Positions 27,946 through 36,489 of a stretch of 64,000 nt of DNA are shown piece by piece; positions within the stretch are counted from its first letter, which is position 1, and every line of letters starts with the position of its first letter. The DNA lies in the NCBI RefSeq assembly GCF_900631615.1, contig NZ_LR131273.1, forward strand, positions 2,946,850-3,010,849, written 5' to 3'. The DNA is from Tsukamurella paurometabola (lineage in GTDB: Bacteria > Actinomycetota > Actinomycetes > Mycobacteriales > Mycobacteriaceae). Both the position numbers and the translations under genes were made by a program. The notes beneath the pieces are model-generated. The model did no database searches. It saw only the letters and a program-made list of their open reading frames with translations, and was not told the origin of the DNA.

Positions 27946-29418
27946 TCAGGCGGTGGGGGCGGCGGCGTCGAGCCGGCGGAGCGCGGGCTTGTCGATCTTG
28001 CCGACGGGGTTCTTCGGCAGCGCGTCGAGCACCGTGATCGCCACGGGCTGCTTGTACTTCGCCAGCTGCTCCCGGGCGTGCGCCGCGAGGGCGTCGACGT
28101 CGAGCCGGACGCCGGGTGCGGCGGAGACGTACAGCACGGGCAGCTCGCCGTACTTCGCGTCGGGCCGCCCGATGACGGCGGCCTCGGCCACGCCCGTCAC
28201 GCCGTACACCGCGGACTCGATCTCCTTGGGGTAGATGTTCTCCCCGCCGCGGATGATCATGTCCTTCGCGCGGTCCACGAGGCGGAGGTAGCCGTCCTCG
28301 TCGAGCACGCCGACGTCGCCGGTGTGCAGCCACCCGTCGACCACGGTCTTCGCGGTCTCCTCGGGGCGACCCAGGTAGCCGCGCATGATGTTCGGACCCG
28401 CGAGCAGCACCTCGCCCGGCTCGCCGACGGGGACGTCGGCACCGTCGGGCCCGGCGATCCGGATCCGCTGACCGGGCAGTGCGACGCCCACGCTGCCCAC
28501 CTTGCGGACCCCGTCGAGCGGGTTGCAGGTGGCGGCGCAGGTGCATTCGGACAGGCCGTAGCCCTCGATGAGCGGGAATCCGTAGCGGGCTTCGAAGCCC
28601 TCCAGCAGTTCCCGGCTCGCGGGGGCCGCGCCGCACACGCCGAAGCGCACCCTCGGCAGGTCCGGCCGCACCTCGGGGGGCAGGCCGGCCAGCATCGTGT
28701 AGATCGTGGGCACCGCGGAGAAGTACGTCGCGCCGGTCTCGGCGAGCACGTCGAAGAAGGTGCGCGGGTCGAACCGGCCCGCGATCGTCACGCGGCCGCC
28801 GCCCCGGAGCGGGTTGAGCGTCGACACCACGATGGCGTTCACGTGGAACAGCGGCAGGATGAGCAGACTGTGGTCGGACGCGTCGAAGTCGAAGGCTGCG
28901 GAGGACATCTCGCTCATGGCGACGAGGTTCGCGTGGTCGAGCATGACGCCCTTGGGGCGCCCCGTGGTGCCGGAGGTGTAGATGAGCAGCGCCAGGTCCG
29001 ACGGTGCCGCGACCGGTTCCGCCGCGTCCGGGGCGTGATCGAGCAGGGCGCCCGCGGCGATCACGGGGATCCCGGCCGGTGCGTCGGTGTCGGTGACCAG
29101 CACCGCCGCCCCCGCGTCCTGCACCTGGTAGTCGACCTCGGGCGGGGCGAGGAACGGGTTGATCGGCGTCGCGGCCGCACCCAGGTGCCACGACGCGAAC
29201 AGGGCGACCACGAGCAGGGCGGTGTTCGGCAGCTTCACCGCAACGACGTCCCCAGGCCCGATGCCGGCGGCGCGCAATGCCGCGGCGGCGCTGCGGACGG
29301 CCGCATCGAAGGCGGCGTTGTCCAGGTCGAGCGCGTCGTCCGCGACCGCCGCAGCGTGCGGCGCCGCGGCTGCGCGCACGGCGGGCAGGTGGGCGAAGGT
29401 GGTGAAGTCGTAGGTCAC
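27946..29418 (-). CDS. Acyl-CoA synthetase / AMP-dependent ligase
   Basis: The 490-residue ANL-superfamily enzyme has the ATP-binding loop IYTSGTTGRPKG (about residue 145), EGYGLSECTCAATCN, the LHTGDVG motif, a hinge near LVDRAKDMIIRGGENIYP and the catalytic Lys in PKNPVGKIDK near the C-terminus. It should activate a carboxylic acid to an acyl-CoA; chain length is not readable. The GTG at 29418 has GAGGAG 6 nt upstream, and the longer open frame runs into the regulator promoter. It is the first gene of the operon, with DUF3556 following after 27 nt. Confidence 0.88.
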   Translation of the reverse strand: MTYDFTTFAHLPAVRAAAAPHAAAVADDALDLDNAAFDAAVRSAAAALRAAGIGPGDVVAVKLPNTALLVVALFASWHLGAAATPINPFLAPPEVDYQVQDAGAAVLVTDTDAPAGIPVIAAGALLDHAPDAAEPVAAPSDLALLIYTSGTTGRPKGVMLDHANLVAMSEMSSAAFDFDASDHSLLILPLFHVNAIVVSTLNPLRGGGRVTIAGRFDPRTFFDVLAETGATYFSAVPTIYTMLAGLPPEVRPDLPRVRFGVCGAAPASRELLEGFEARYGFPLIEGYGLSECTCAATCNPLDGVRKVGSVGVALPGQRIRIAGPDGADVPVGEPGEVLLAGPNIMRGYLGRPEETAKTVVDGWLHTGDVGVLDEDGYLRLVDRAKDMIIRGGENIYPKEIESAVYGVTGVAEAAVIGRPDAKYGELPVLYVSAAPGVRLDVDALAAHAREQLAKYKQPVAITVLDALPKNPVGKIDKPALRRLDAAAPTA

Positions 29419-29555
29419 GGTGGCTCCTCGTCGGTGTCGGTGCACCCACGGTAGGGCGCACATGATGGCGGTCACATCGTCCACCGGCGACGAGATGTGA
29501 CGCCGGATTCGTCCTCGCAAGACGAATTCCAGCGCTCTCGCGTCCGTCATAGCGC

Positions 29556-29561
29556 TAGGAT
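29556..29561 (+). promoter_or_regulatory. -10 element before the second PucR-type gene
   Basis: TAGGAT lies 6 nt before the GTG at 29568. The TTG at 29562 would leave no spacer and is rejected as the start. Confidence 0.5.
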
Positions 29562-29567
29562 TTGGCG

Positions 29568-30830
29568 GTGGATCCCGATGCGCCGCGCCGGCTGATCGCT
29601 CGGCTGCTCAGCGCCGCGTCCCGCGGCGCGGTCGCCGACGTGATGACCGAGCGGATCGCGGCGGATCTGCCCGACCTGCGTGCCGACGACGCGATCTTCG
29701 GGGCGCTGGCCGCGAGCGTCGAGGCGAATGTCGAGAACGTCACTCACGCGGTCGTTCTCGACGTTCCGGTGGAGCGGATCGAGGTCCCGCTCGCTGCGCT
29801 CGAGTACCCGCGTCGCGTGGCGCAGCGCGGCATGGCCGCGACCTCGCTGGTCCGCGCCTACTACCTGGGCCAGCAGACGATGATCGGCCTCCTCGGCGAG
29901 GCGCTCGACGCGGAGGCGGACGCCGATCACGACCTCCGCGAGGCCGCGATGCGCTGGCTGATCGGCTGGTCCTTCGACTACAACGACGTCGTGACCCGGC
30001 GCGTGCTCGACGAGTACGAGGCGGAGCGCGCCGCATGGGTGGACGCCCGCAGCGGGGCCCGGACGGTGCGGGTCCTCGAGGTGCTCGACGGGGACGTGCC
30101 GAGCGAGTCCGCCGCCTCCGCGACCATCCGCTATCCGCTGCGCGCGACGCACATCGGCCTCGTCGCGTGGTATTCGGAGGGGGTCGACGAGGTCGAGCGG
30201 ATCGAGCGCTTCCTCCGGGAGCTCGGCACCGCGACCGGGACGGCGGCGCCGCCGCTGTCGGTCGCGGTCGATCGGCTCACCGCGTGGGCGTGGCTGCCCG
30301 TCGCCGACGGCGACGCGGCGATTTCCGCCGCCCGCGCCCTCGTCGCCGCCGACCCGGACGCCCCGCGCGTGGTCCTCGGGCCCCCGCGGGACGGGATCGA
30401 GGGCTTCCGCGCGACCAACCGGGCGGCACGCGAGGTGCGCCGGGTCGCCGACGCCACCGGCGCGCGGCTGCTGGTGGCGACGGACCCGGGTGTGGGACTC
30501 GCCGCCCTCGTCGCGCAGGACGTCGGCGCCGCGAGCGCCTGGGCGGACGGGGTGCTCGGGCCGCTGACCGGCGACTCCGCCGCGGACGAGCGGCTGCGCA
30601 GCACCCTCGAGATCTTCCTGCGCACCGGCGGCAGCTTCAAGGCGACGGCCGAGCAGCAGACGATGCACGCGAACTCGGTGAAGTACCGGGTGCGCCGCGC
30701 GGTGGCACGCCGCGGCAGGGAGATCGGCGACGACCGGCTCGACGTGGAGGTCGCGCTGGCGGTGCGCCGCATCTTCGGCCCGCACGCTCCTGGCAACCCG
30801 GCGCGGAAGGCCCCCGACGCAGGTCACTAA
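29568..30830 (+). CDS. PucR/CdaR-type transcriptional regulator
   Basis: The 420-residue protein has the same architecture as the regulator at 495-1715: a helical N-terminal sensory region, a CdaR middle region (about 170-320) and a C-terminal PucR helix-turn-helix with EIFLRTGGSFKATAEQQTMH and NSVKYRVRRAVA. It is divergent from the acyl-CoA ligase-DUF3556-oxidoreductase operon with a 149-nt gap, so that operon is the likely target. The C-terminal tail after IFGPHAPG is probably flexible. Confidence 0.85.
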   Translation: MDPDAPRRLIARLLSAASRGAVADVMTERIAADLPDLRADDAIFGALAASVEANVENVTHAVVLDVPVERIEVPLAALEYPRRVAQRGMAATSLVRAYYLGQQTMIGLLGEALDAEADADHDLREAAMRWLIGWSFDYNDVVTRRVLDEYEAERAAWVDARSGARTVRVLEVLDGDVPSESAASATIRYPLRATHIGLVAWYSEGVDEVERIERFLRELGTATGTAAPPLSVAVDRLTAWAWLPVADGDAAISAARALVAADPDAPRVVLGPPRDGIEGFRATNRAAREVRRVADATGARLLVATDPGVGLAALVAQDVGAASAWADGVLGPLTGDSAADERLRSTLEIFLRTGGSFKATAEQQTMHANSVKYRVRRAVARRGREIGDDRLDVEVALAVRRIFGPHAPGNPARKAPDAGH

Positions 30831-30868
30831 GCTGACGGTGCAACCGGCACCGTGAATGAGGAGCGCAA

Positions 30869-32455
30869 GTGACCCGTCCCGTGGTATTGATCGCCGACAA
30901 GCTGGCACCGTCGACAGTGGAGGCGCTCGGTGACGACGTCGAGGTGAAGTGGGTCGACGGCCCCGACCGCCCCGCCCTGCTCGCCGCGGTCCCGGAGGCC
31001 GACGCCCTGCTCGTGCGCTCGGCGACCACCGTCGACGCGGAGGTCCTCGCCGCCGCCGCCAAGCTCAAGATCGTCGCCCGCGCCGGCGTCGGCCTGGACA
31101 ACGTGGACGTGCCCGCCGCCACCGAGCGCGGCGTCCTCGTGGTCAACGCGCCCACGTCGAACATCCACACCGCCGCCGAGCACGCCGTCGCGCTGATGCT
31201 CGCCACCGCCCGCCAGATCCCCGCTGCGGACAAGACCCTGCGCGAGCACACCTGGAAGCGCAGCGCGTTCAACGGCGTCGAGATCCTCGGCAAGACTGTC
31301 GGTGTCGTCGGCATGGGCCGCATCGGCCAGCTGGTCGCCCAGCGCCTGGCGGCGTTCGAGACGAAGATCATCGCGTACGACCCCTACGTGAGCCCGGCCC
31401 GCGCCGCACAGCTCGGGATCGAGCTCGTCACGCTGGAGGAGCTGGTCGAGCGCGCCGACCTCATCACGGTGCACCTGCCCAAGACCCCGGAGACCAAGGG
31501 CCTTATCGGCCGCGACCTCCTCGCCAAGACCAAGAAGGGCGTCATCATCGTCAACGCGGCCCGCGGCGGCCTCGTCGACGAGCAGGCGCTCGCGGACGCC
31601 ATCACCTCGGGCCACGTCTTCGGCGCCGGCCTCGACGTCTTCGAGACCGAACCCTGCACCGACAGCCCGCTGTTCGAGTTGCCGCAGGTCGTCGTGACCC
31701 CGCACCTCGGCGCCTCCACCTCCGAGGCGCAGGACCGTGCCGGCACCGACGTCGCCAAGAGCGTCCGCCTCGCCCTGGCCGGCGAGTTCGTGCCGGACGC
31801 CGTGAACGTCAAGGGCGGCGCGGTGGACGAGGAGGTCGCGCCCTGGCTCGAGCTCACCCGCAAGCTGGGCGTGCTGCTCGGCGGCCTGCCCGGCCAGCTG
31901 CCGGAGAAGATCGGCGTGACCGTCCGCGGCGAGCTGGCCAGCGAGAACGTCGACATCCTGCAGCTCTCGGCGCTGCGCGGCCTGTTCTCCGCGGTCATCG
32001 AGGACGCCGTCACCTTCGTCAACGCCCCCGCCCTCGCGGAGGAGCGCGGCGTCACCGTCGAACTGGAGAAGGTCTCGGAGAGCCCCAACCACCGCAGCCT
32101 CGTCGACGTCCGCGCCGTCTACGGCGACGGCACCGTGCAGAACGTCGCCGGCACCCTGTCGGGCCTGAGCCGCGTCGAGAAGGTCACCAACATCAACGGC
32201 CGCAACTTCGACCTGCGCGCCGAGGGCCTGAACCTGTTCGTCGCGTACGGCGATCAGCCGGGCTCGCTGGGCAAGATCGGCACGCTGCTCGGCGACGCGG
32301 GCATCGACATCCAGGCCGCGGCGCTGAGCCAGGACGCGGAGGGCTCGGGCGCGACGGTGCTGCTGCGCGTCAGCCAGCCCGTCCCCGCCGACGTGCAGCA
32401 GGCCATCGCCGACGCGGTGTCCGCCACCACCATCGCGCAGGTGGACCTGTCGTGA
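30869..32455 (+). CDS. serA: D-3-phosphoglycerate dehydrogenase
   Basis: The 528-residue enzyme catalyses the first step of serine synthesis. It has the NAD motif [17 protein letters not shown], the catalytic segment [15 protein letters not shown] and [15 protein letters not shown]. The intervening (ASB) domain and a C-terminal ACT domain ([16 protein letters not shown]) mark the long mycobacterial type regulated by serine. The GTG has GAGGAG upstream. leuB overlaps its stop by 4 nt, unlike the slightly separated pair expected elsewhere. Confidence 0.96.
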   Translation: MTRPVVLIADKLAPSTVEALGDDVEVKWVDGPDRPALLAAVPEADALLVRSATTVDAEVLAAAAKLKIVARAGVGLDNVDVPAATERGVLVVNAPTSNIHTAAEHAVALMLATARQIPAADKTLREHTWKRSAFNGVEILGKTVGVVGMGRIGQLVAQRLAAFETKIIAYDPYVSPARAAQLGIELVTLEELVERADLITVHLPKTPETKGLIGRDLLAKTKKGVIIVNAARGGLVDEQALADAITSGHVFGAGLDVFETEPCTDSPLFELPQVVVTPHLGASTSEAQDRAGTDVAKSVRLALAGEFVPDAVNVKGGAVDEEVAPWLELTRKLGVLLGGLPGQLPEKIGVTVRGELASENVDILQLSALRGLFSAVIEDAVTFVNAPALAEERGVTVELEKVSESPNHRSLVDVRAVYGDGTVQNVAGTLSGLSRVEKVTNINGRNFDLRAEGLNLFVAYGDQPGSLGKIGTLLGDAGIDIQAAALSQDAEGSGATVLLRVSQPVPADVQQAIADAVSATTIAQVDLS

Positions 32456-33471
32456 AGCTCGCGGTGATCGGCGGGGACGGCATCGGCCCCGAGGTGACGG
32501 CGGAGGCGCTCAAGGTGTTGCGCGCGGTGGTCGGCGAGATCGAGACCACCGAGTACGACCTGGGTGCGCGCCGCTACGAGCGCAACGGCGAGTTGCTCAC
32601 CGACGAGGACCTGGCGTCGCTGCGCGAGCACGACGCGATCCTGCTCGGCGCCATCGGCGACCCGCGCAAGGTTCCGCCGGGTGTGCTCGAGCGCGGCCTG
32701 CTGCTGAAGATGCGGTTCGCCCTGGACCACCACGTGAACCTGCGCCCATCGAAGCTGTTCCCCGGCGTCGAGTCGCCTCTGAAGAATCCGGGTGAGATCG
32801 ACTTCGTCGTCGTCCGCGAGGGCACCGAGGGCGCCTACACCGGCAACGGCGGCGCCATCCGGGTCGGCACCCCGCAGGAGGTCGCCAACGAGACGTCGGT
32901 CAACACCCGGTTCGGCGCGGAGCGCGTGGTGCGCTTCGCGTTCGAGCTGGCGCGCACCCGCCGCAAGAAGCTGACGCTGGTGCACAAGACCAACGTGCTC
33001 GTGTTCGGCGGCTCGCTGTGGCAGCGCACCGTCGATGAGGTGGCCCAGGAGTTCCCCGACGTCGCGGTGGATTACAGCCACATCGACGCGGCCACGATCT
33101 ACCTGGTCACCGATCCGTCGCGGTTCGACGTCATCGTCACCGACAACCTCTTCGGCGACATCCTCACCGACGAGGCCGGCGCGATCTCCGGCGGCATCGG
33201 CCTCGCCGCGTCGGGCAACATCGACGCGACGGGCACCAACCCGTCGATGTTCGAGCCCGTGCACGGCAGCGCTCCCGACATCGTCGGACAGGGCGTGGCG
33301 GATCCCACCGCCGCGATCCTGTCGGCAGCGATGCTCCTGCGTCACCTCGGGAACGCCGAGGGCGCGCAGCGCATCGAGGCCGCGGTGACCGCGGACCTCG
33401 CCGCCCGCGGTGATGCCCCGATCCGCACCACCGAGGTCGGCGACCGCATCGCCGCCGCCCTCAGCGAGTAA
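32452..33471 (+). CDS. leuB: 3-isopropylmalate dehydrogenase
   Basis: The 339-residue enzyme oxidatively decarboxylates 3-isopropylmalate in leucine synthesis. It shows [31 protein letters not shown], the catalytic Lys in VHKTNVL and the metal-binding Asp in [13 protein letters not shown]. The C-terminal nucleotide segment is [10 protein letters not shown]. The GTG overlaps the serA TGA, giving coupling of serine and leucine biosynthetic genes. Confidence 0.96.
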   Translation: MKLAVIGGDGIGPEVTAEALKVLRAVVGEIETTEYDLGARRYERNGELLTDEDLASLREHDAILLGAIGDPRKVPPGVLERGLLLKMRFALDHHVNLRPSKLFPGVESPLKNPGEIDFVVVREGTEGAYTGNGGAIRVGTPQEVANETSVNTRFGAERVVRFAFELARTRRKKLTLVHKTNVLVFGGSLWQRTVDEVAQEFPDVAVDYSHIDAATIYLVTDPSRFDVIVTDNLFGDILTDEAGAISGGIGLAASGNIDATGTNPSMFEPVHGSAPDIVGQGVADPTAAILSAAMLLRHLGNAEGAQRIEAAVTADLAARGDAPIRTTEVGDRIAAALSE

Positions 33472-33521
33472 CCCGGCACCGGCCCGTCGCCCATCCGGAA
33501 GCGGCGGCTCGCACACCCGGA

Positions 33522-33584
33522 ACGTGACAGCGTCAGCAGTAGGAGTTCCCGTCGGGGGAATGCTCCGAGCTGACGCTGTCACGT
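33522..33584. terminator. Long inverted repeat between leuB and the MFS gene
   Basis: Perfect 16-bp arms (33522-33537 and 33569-33584) surround a 31-nt centre. The centre itself can fold (GGAG...CTCC with TTCCC/GGGAA). It sits between convergent stop codons at 33471 and 33590, so a bidirectional terminator is the simplest reading. Confidence 0.5.
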
Positions 33585-33589
33585 CGTCG

Positions 33590-34813
33590 TCAGGGGGTCG
33601 ACGGTGCCTCCGCCGGCAGGTCGGGCACCTCGGCGGGCTTCGCGTCCGAGGGCACTAGCGGGTAGGCGACGAGCGGGGCGAGGGCGACGATGGCGAACGC
33701 GGCGCCGAAGCTCGTCGCGTGGATCAGGGCGCCGAGGATCGGCCCTGCGGCGGTCGTCGCGACGAACTGCCCGGTGTTCTGGATCCCGAGCGCCCGGCCG
33801 CTGTAGAACGGCCCGGCCTTCTCGGCGATCGCGGTGAAGGCCAGGCCGTTGTCGGCGACGGTGACCACCGAGGCCACCAGGAACACGACCACCGCGACGG
33901 GTGAGCCGATCGCCGTCAGTGCGCCGAGCCCGCCCATCGCCGCCGCGGCAGCCAGGGCGATCCACTTGATCGGGGCCGTCCGCGAGCCCAGCCGGTCGGA
34001 CCACGCGCCCGCCGCGATCCGCCCGAGGGCGCCGAGGAGTTGGCTCGCGGAGATCAGGAGGCCCGCAGTGGCCGGCGCCCACTGCAGCCCGACGATCAGC
34101 CACGTGATGCCCCAGGTCCAGATCGCGCCCTGCGGCAGGACGAGAAGCAGTGAGACGGCGTGGATCCGGGCCAGGAAGGAGTCCTCGCGGTACGGGTTCG
34201 CGCGCGCCTCCATGGCCGCGGGGCCGGTCTCGGGCCGGGGCGGATCGACGATGAACAACCACACCAGAACCACGGACAGCGCCGCGACCGCGAGCGGAAC
34301 CGACATCGCCGCGGTGAGCCCCGCGCGGTTCGCGAGCAGGGGCATCGTCAGCGACAGGAGGGCGATGCCGAGCGGCTGTGAGGTCTGCCGGATCCCCATG
34401 GCGGTGCCACGGCTCGACGCGGGGAACCAGCCGACGACGATGCGGCCGCTCGCGCCGTTGCCGCTCGCCGCCATGGCGGAGGCGACGAAGAGTGCGGCGG
34501 CGGCGTAGTACAGCGGTGCGTGCGCGGCGAACGCGACGACGGCGGCCGCGAGTCCGAGTACCGCGCCCGCCATGCTGATCAGCAGGACCCGGCGCTCGCC
34601 GTACCGGTCGATGAGCGCGCCCCACAGGATCGTGGTGAGGAGCAGGCCCGCAGGCGCCGCCGCCGCGAACAGGCCCGCGCCCTGCACGGAGAGACCATCC
34701 CTGATGAGCTCCGGGATGAGGAACGCGGTGCAGTTCACAGCGGCGGTGGTGGTGATCGCGGCGGTCATCGAGACCGCCAGGATCCACCACCGGCGGGCGG
34801 CGGACATCTCCAT
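33590..34813 (-). CDS. MFS transporter
   Basis: The 407-residue major-facilitator protein has 12 predicted membrane helices, with the loop motif GALIDRYGERRVLLI after helix 2 and GAWSDRLGSRTAPIKW in the second half. It corresponds in position and orientation to M. tuberculosis Rv2994, next to leuB. The substrate is unknown. The ATG at 34813 has GGGAG 5 nt upstream; upstream TTG and GTG codons are less likely. Confidence 0.85.
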   Translation of the reverse strand: MEMSAARRWWILAVSMTAAITTTAAVNCTAFLIPELIRDGLSVQGAGLFAAAAPAGLLLTTILWGALIDRYGERRVLLISMAGAVLGLAAAVVAFAAHAPLYYAAAALFVASAMAASGNGASGRIVVGWFPASSRGTAMGIRQTSQPLGIALLSLTMPLLANRAGLTAAMSVPLAVAALSVVLVWLFIVDPPRPETGPAAMEARANPYREDSFLARIHAVSLLLVLPQGAIWTWGITWLIVGLQWAPATAGLLISASQLLGALGRIAAGAWSDRLGSRTAPIKWIALAAAAAMGGLGALTAIGSPVAVVVFLVASVVTVADNGLAFTAIAEKAGPFYSGRALGIQNTGQFVATTAAGPILGALIHATSFGAAFAIVALAPLVAYPLVPSDAKPAEVPDLPAEAPSTP

Positions 34814-34829
34814 CACGACTCCCAACTAG

Positions 34830-34858
34830 TGAGACGACTGGCTTACTATCTGAGACGA
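34830..34858. promoter_or_regulatory. Direct repeats in the MFS/FAH divergent promoter region
   Basis: TGAGACGA occurs at 34830-34837 and 34851-34858, 21 bp apart (two helical turns). The copies flank an A/T-rich TTACTATC in an otherwise GC-rich region upstream of the MFS gene. A regulator site is a guess. Confidence 0.3.
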
Positions 34859-34891
34859 AGCCTAGTGGATCGAAGTATCGGCGTCGAGCGG

Positions 34892-34897
34892 TAGGCT
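34892..34897 (+). promoter_or_regulatory. -10 element before the FAH-family gene
   Basis: TAGGCT lies 6 nt before the ATG at 34904. Confidence 0.5.
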
Positions 34898-34903
34898 CGC
34901 CGC

Positions 34904-35677
34904 ATGCGCCTTGCACGAATCGCCAGCAGTGACGGGGTCGCGTTCGCGGCCGTCGAGGGTGACCCGGAGGACGGTGCTCGCGCCCGCGAGATCGCCGAGC
35001 ATCCCTTCGGCACACCGGAGTTCACCGGCCGGAGCTGGGCACTCGACGACGTGCGGCTGCTCGCTCCGATCCTCGCCAGCAAGGTCGTCTGCATCGGCAA
35101 GAACTACGCGGCGCACGCCGCGGAGATGGGCGGCGAGGCGCCCAAGGATCCCGTGATCTTCATCAAGCCCAATACCTCGATCATCGGGCCGCTGGCGCCG
35201 ATCAAGCTGCCCCGCAGCTCGGAGCAGGTGGACTACGAGGGCGAGTTAGCGGTCGTCATCGGCCAGCCCTGCCGGGATGTCCCCGCCGCGCGGGCGAAGG
35301 ACGTCATCCTCGGCTACACGGTGGCGAACGACGTGACGGCGCGCGATCAGCAGCGCCACGACGGCCAGTGGACCCGAGGGAAGGGCTATGACACCTTCTG
35401 CCCGCTCGGCCCGTGGATCGAGACGGACTTCGACCCGTCCGATGCGCGGATCTACACCGAGCTGGACGGCCAGATCAAGCAGGACTCCCGGACCTCGCTG
35501 ATGATCCACTCGATCGGCGACATCGTCGAGTGGATCTCGTCGGTCATGACCCTGCTGCCCGGCGATGTCATCCTCACCGGTACCCCGGAGGGCGTCGGCC
35601 CGATCACCGCCGGCCAGCACGTGGCCGTCACCGTCGAAGGCATCGGCACCCTGACCAGCCTCGCCGAGGACCGCTGA
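34904..35677 (+). CDS. Fumarylacetoacetate hydrolase-family protein
   Basis: The 257-residue protein has the FAH/HpcE-type fold: VVCIGKNYAAHAAEMGG, the metal ligands in DYEGELAVVIG, YTVANDVTARDQQ, KGYDTFCPLGPWIE and LTGTPEGVGPI. It matches M. tuberculosis Rv2993c in place. Likely activities are hydrolysis or decarboxylation of oxo-acids (acylpyruvase or oxaloacetate decarboxylase type); the substrate is not readable. M. tuberculosis synteny ends after this gene. Confidence 0.88.
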   Translation: MRLARIASSDGVAFAAVEGDPEDGARAREIAEHPFGTPEFTGRSWALDDVRLLAPILASKVVCIGKNYAAHAAEMGGEAPKDPVIFIKPNTSIIGPLAPIKLPRSSEQVDYEGELAVVIGQPCRDVPAARAKDVILGYTVANDVTARDQQRHDGQWTRGKGYDTFCPLGPWIETDFDPSDARIYTELDGQIKQDSRTSLMIHSIGDIVEWISSVMTLLPGDVILTGTPEGVGPITAGQHVAVTVEGIGTLTSLAEDR

Positions 35678-35706
35678 GGGCGGCTCGCGCGCTCGTCACG
35701 CGCGGG

Positions 35707-36060
35707 TCAGTCGAGCTTGACGGCGAGAACCGGGACGGGTGAGGCGAGCAGCAGACGTTGGCTGACGCTGCCGAGAAGCGCCTTCCCGACGCGCGAACGG
35801 CGGCGCACGCCGATCACCAGACGCTCGCCCGAGTACTCCTCGATCGCCGCGAGAACGGCGTCGGCCGGATCGCGGTCCTCCCGGCCGTGCCGGTCCACCA
35901 CGGTGAGCCGGCCGTCGAACCCGATATCCGAGACGTCCAGCGGAGTGAGCCCGAGGTTCACGGCCACCAGGTCGGCGTGCAACCGAGAGGCCTCGTCGAC
36001 CGCCGCGCGCAGCGCGGCCCGCCCCTCGGCGCTCTCGGGGATCGCGGCGATGATCGTCAT
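35707..36060 (-). CDS. Small universal stress protein (UspA domain)
   Basis: The 117-residue single UspA domain begins MTIIAAIPESAEGRAALRAA and ends SQRLLLASPVPVLAVKLD. The middle is shorter than in ~140-residue UspA proteins, and the usual GxxG ATP loop is replaced by RRRSRVGKALLGSVSQ. It is a tandem paralogue of the next gene upstream, with the same length. A TACCAT 6 nt before the ATG suggests its own leaderless promoter. Confidence 0.8.
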   Translation of the reverse strand: MTIIAAIPESAEGRAALRAAVDEASRLHADLVAVNLGLTPLDVSDIGFDGRLTVVDRHGREDRDPADAVLAAIEEYSGERLVIGVRRRSRVGKALLGSVSQRLLLASPVPVLAVKLD

Positions 36061-36066
36061 GCGGCG

Positions 36067-36072
36067 ATGGTA
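36067..36072 (-). promoter_or_regulatory. -10 element before the downstream usp gene
   Basis: TACCAT is read on the minus strand, 6 nt before the ATG at 36060. Confidence 0.4.
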
Positions 36073-36109
36073 GCCATCGCAGCCCGGCATCGCTGTCGGC
36101 TCCGTCGGG

Positions 36110-36463
36110 TCAATCGGCCTTGACCGCGAGGACGGGGATCGGCGAATTGAGGATCAGGCGCTGGCTGATACTGCCGAGGACGGCCTTGCTCACGACAGAA
36201 CGGCGACGGACGGCGATCACGAGGCGCGTCGCGTCGCGCTCCTCGATCTCGTCCAGCACGGCGTCCACGGGGTCGCGATCGCCACGCCCCGTCCGCTCGA
36301 CGACGGTGATCGGGACCTCCGCGTCGAGGCCGGAGACGTCGAGCGCGGCGATGCCGAGGTTCACGGCCACGAGATCCGTGCCCAGTGATTTCGCCTCCGC
36401 CATGCCCGCGCGCAGGGCGACGGGACCCTCGGTGGTCCCGGGGACCGCGACGATGATGGTCAT
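36110..36463 (-). CDS. Small universal stress protein (UspA domain)
   Basis: The 117-residue protein is closely related to the neighbour at 35707-36060 (shared MTII start, DLVAVNLG, RRRS.V.KA.LGS.SQRL and PVLAVK end), so the pair arose by tandem duplication. The start has GAGGAG upstream and lies 26 nt after the MFS sugar porter stop, so it is probably the second gene of that operon. Such small UspA proteins often accompany transporters; the role is unknown. Confidence 0.8.
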   Translation of the reverse strand: MTIIVAVPGTTEGPVALRAGMAEAKSLGTDLVAVNLGIAALDVSGLDAEVPITVVERTGRGDRDPVDAVLDEIEERDATRLVIAVRRRSVVSKAVLGSISQRLILNSPIPVLAVKAD

Positions 36464-36489
36464 GATGCTCCTCGTGTCTGATGGACCGG

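Noticed and set aside
24722-29461. A minus-strand open frame of 1,579 codons
   Set aside because: Only its last ~470 codons are a real gene (the FAD oxidoreductase). The rest is Arg/Ala/Pro-rich frame-shifted sequence over the DUF3556 and ligase genes, caused by high GC.
30833-30868. A TAAGCT before serA as another leaderless signal
   Set aside because: It lies about 30 nt before the GTG and a good GAGGAG site is present, so serA has a normal leader.
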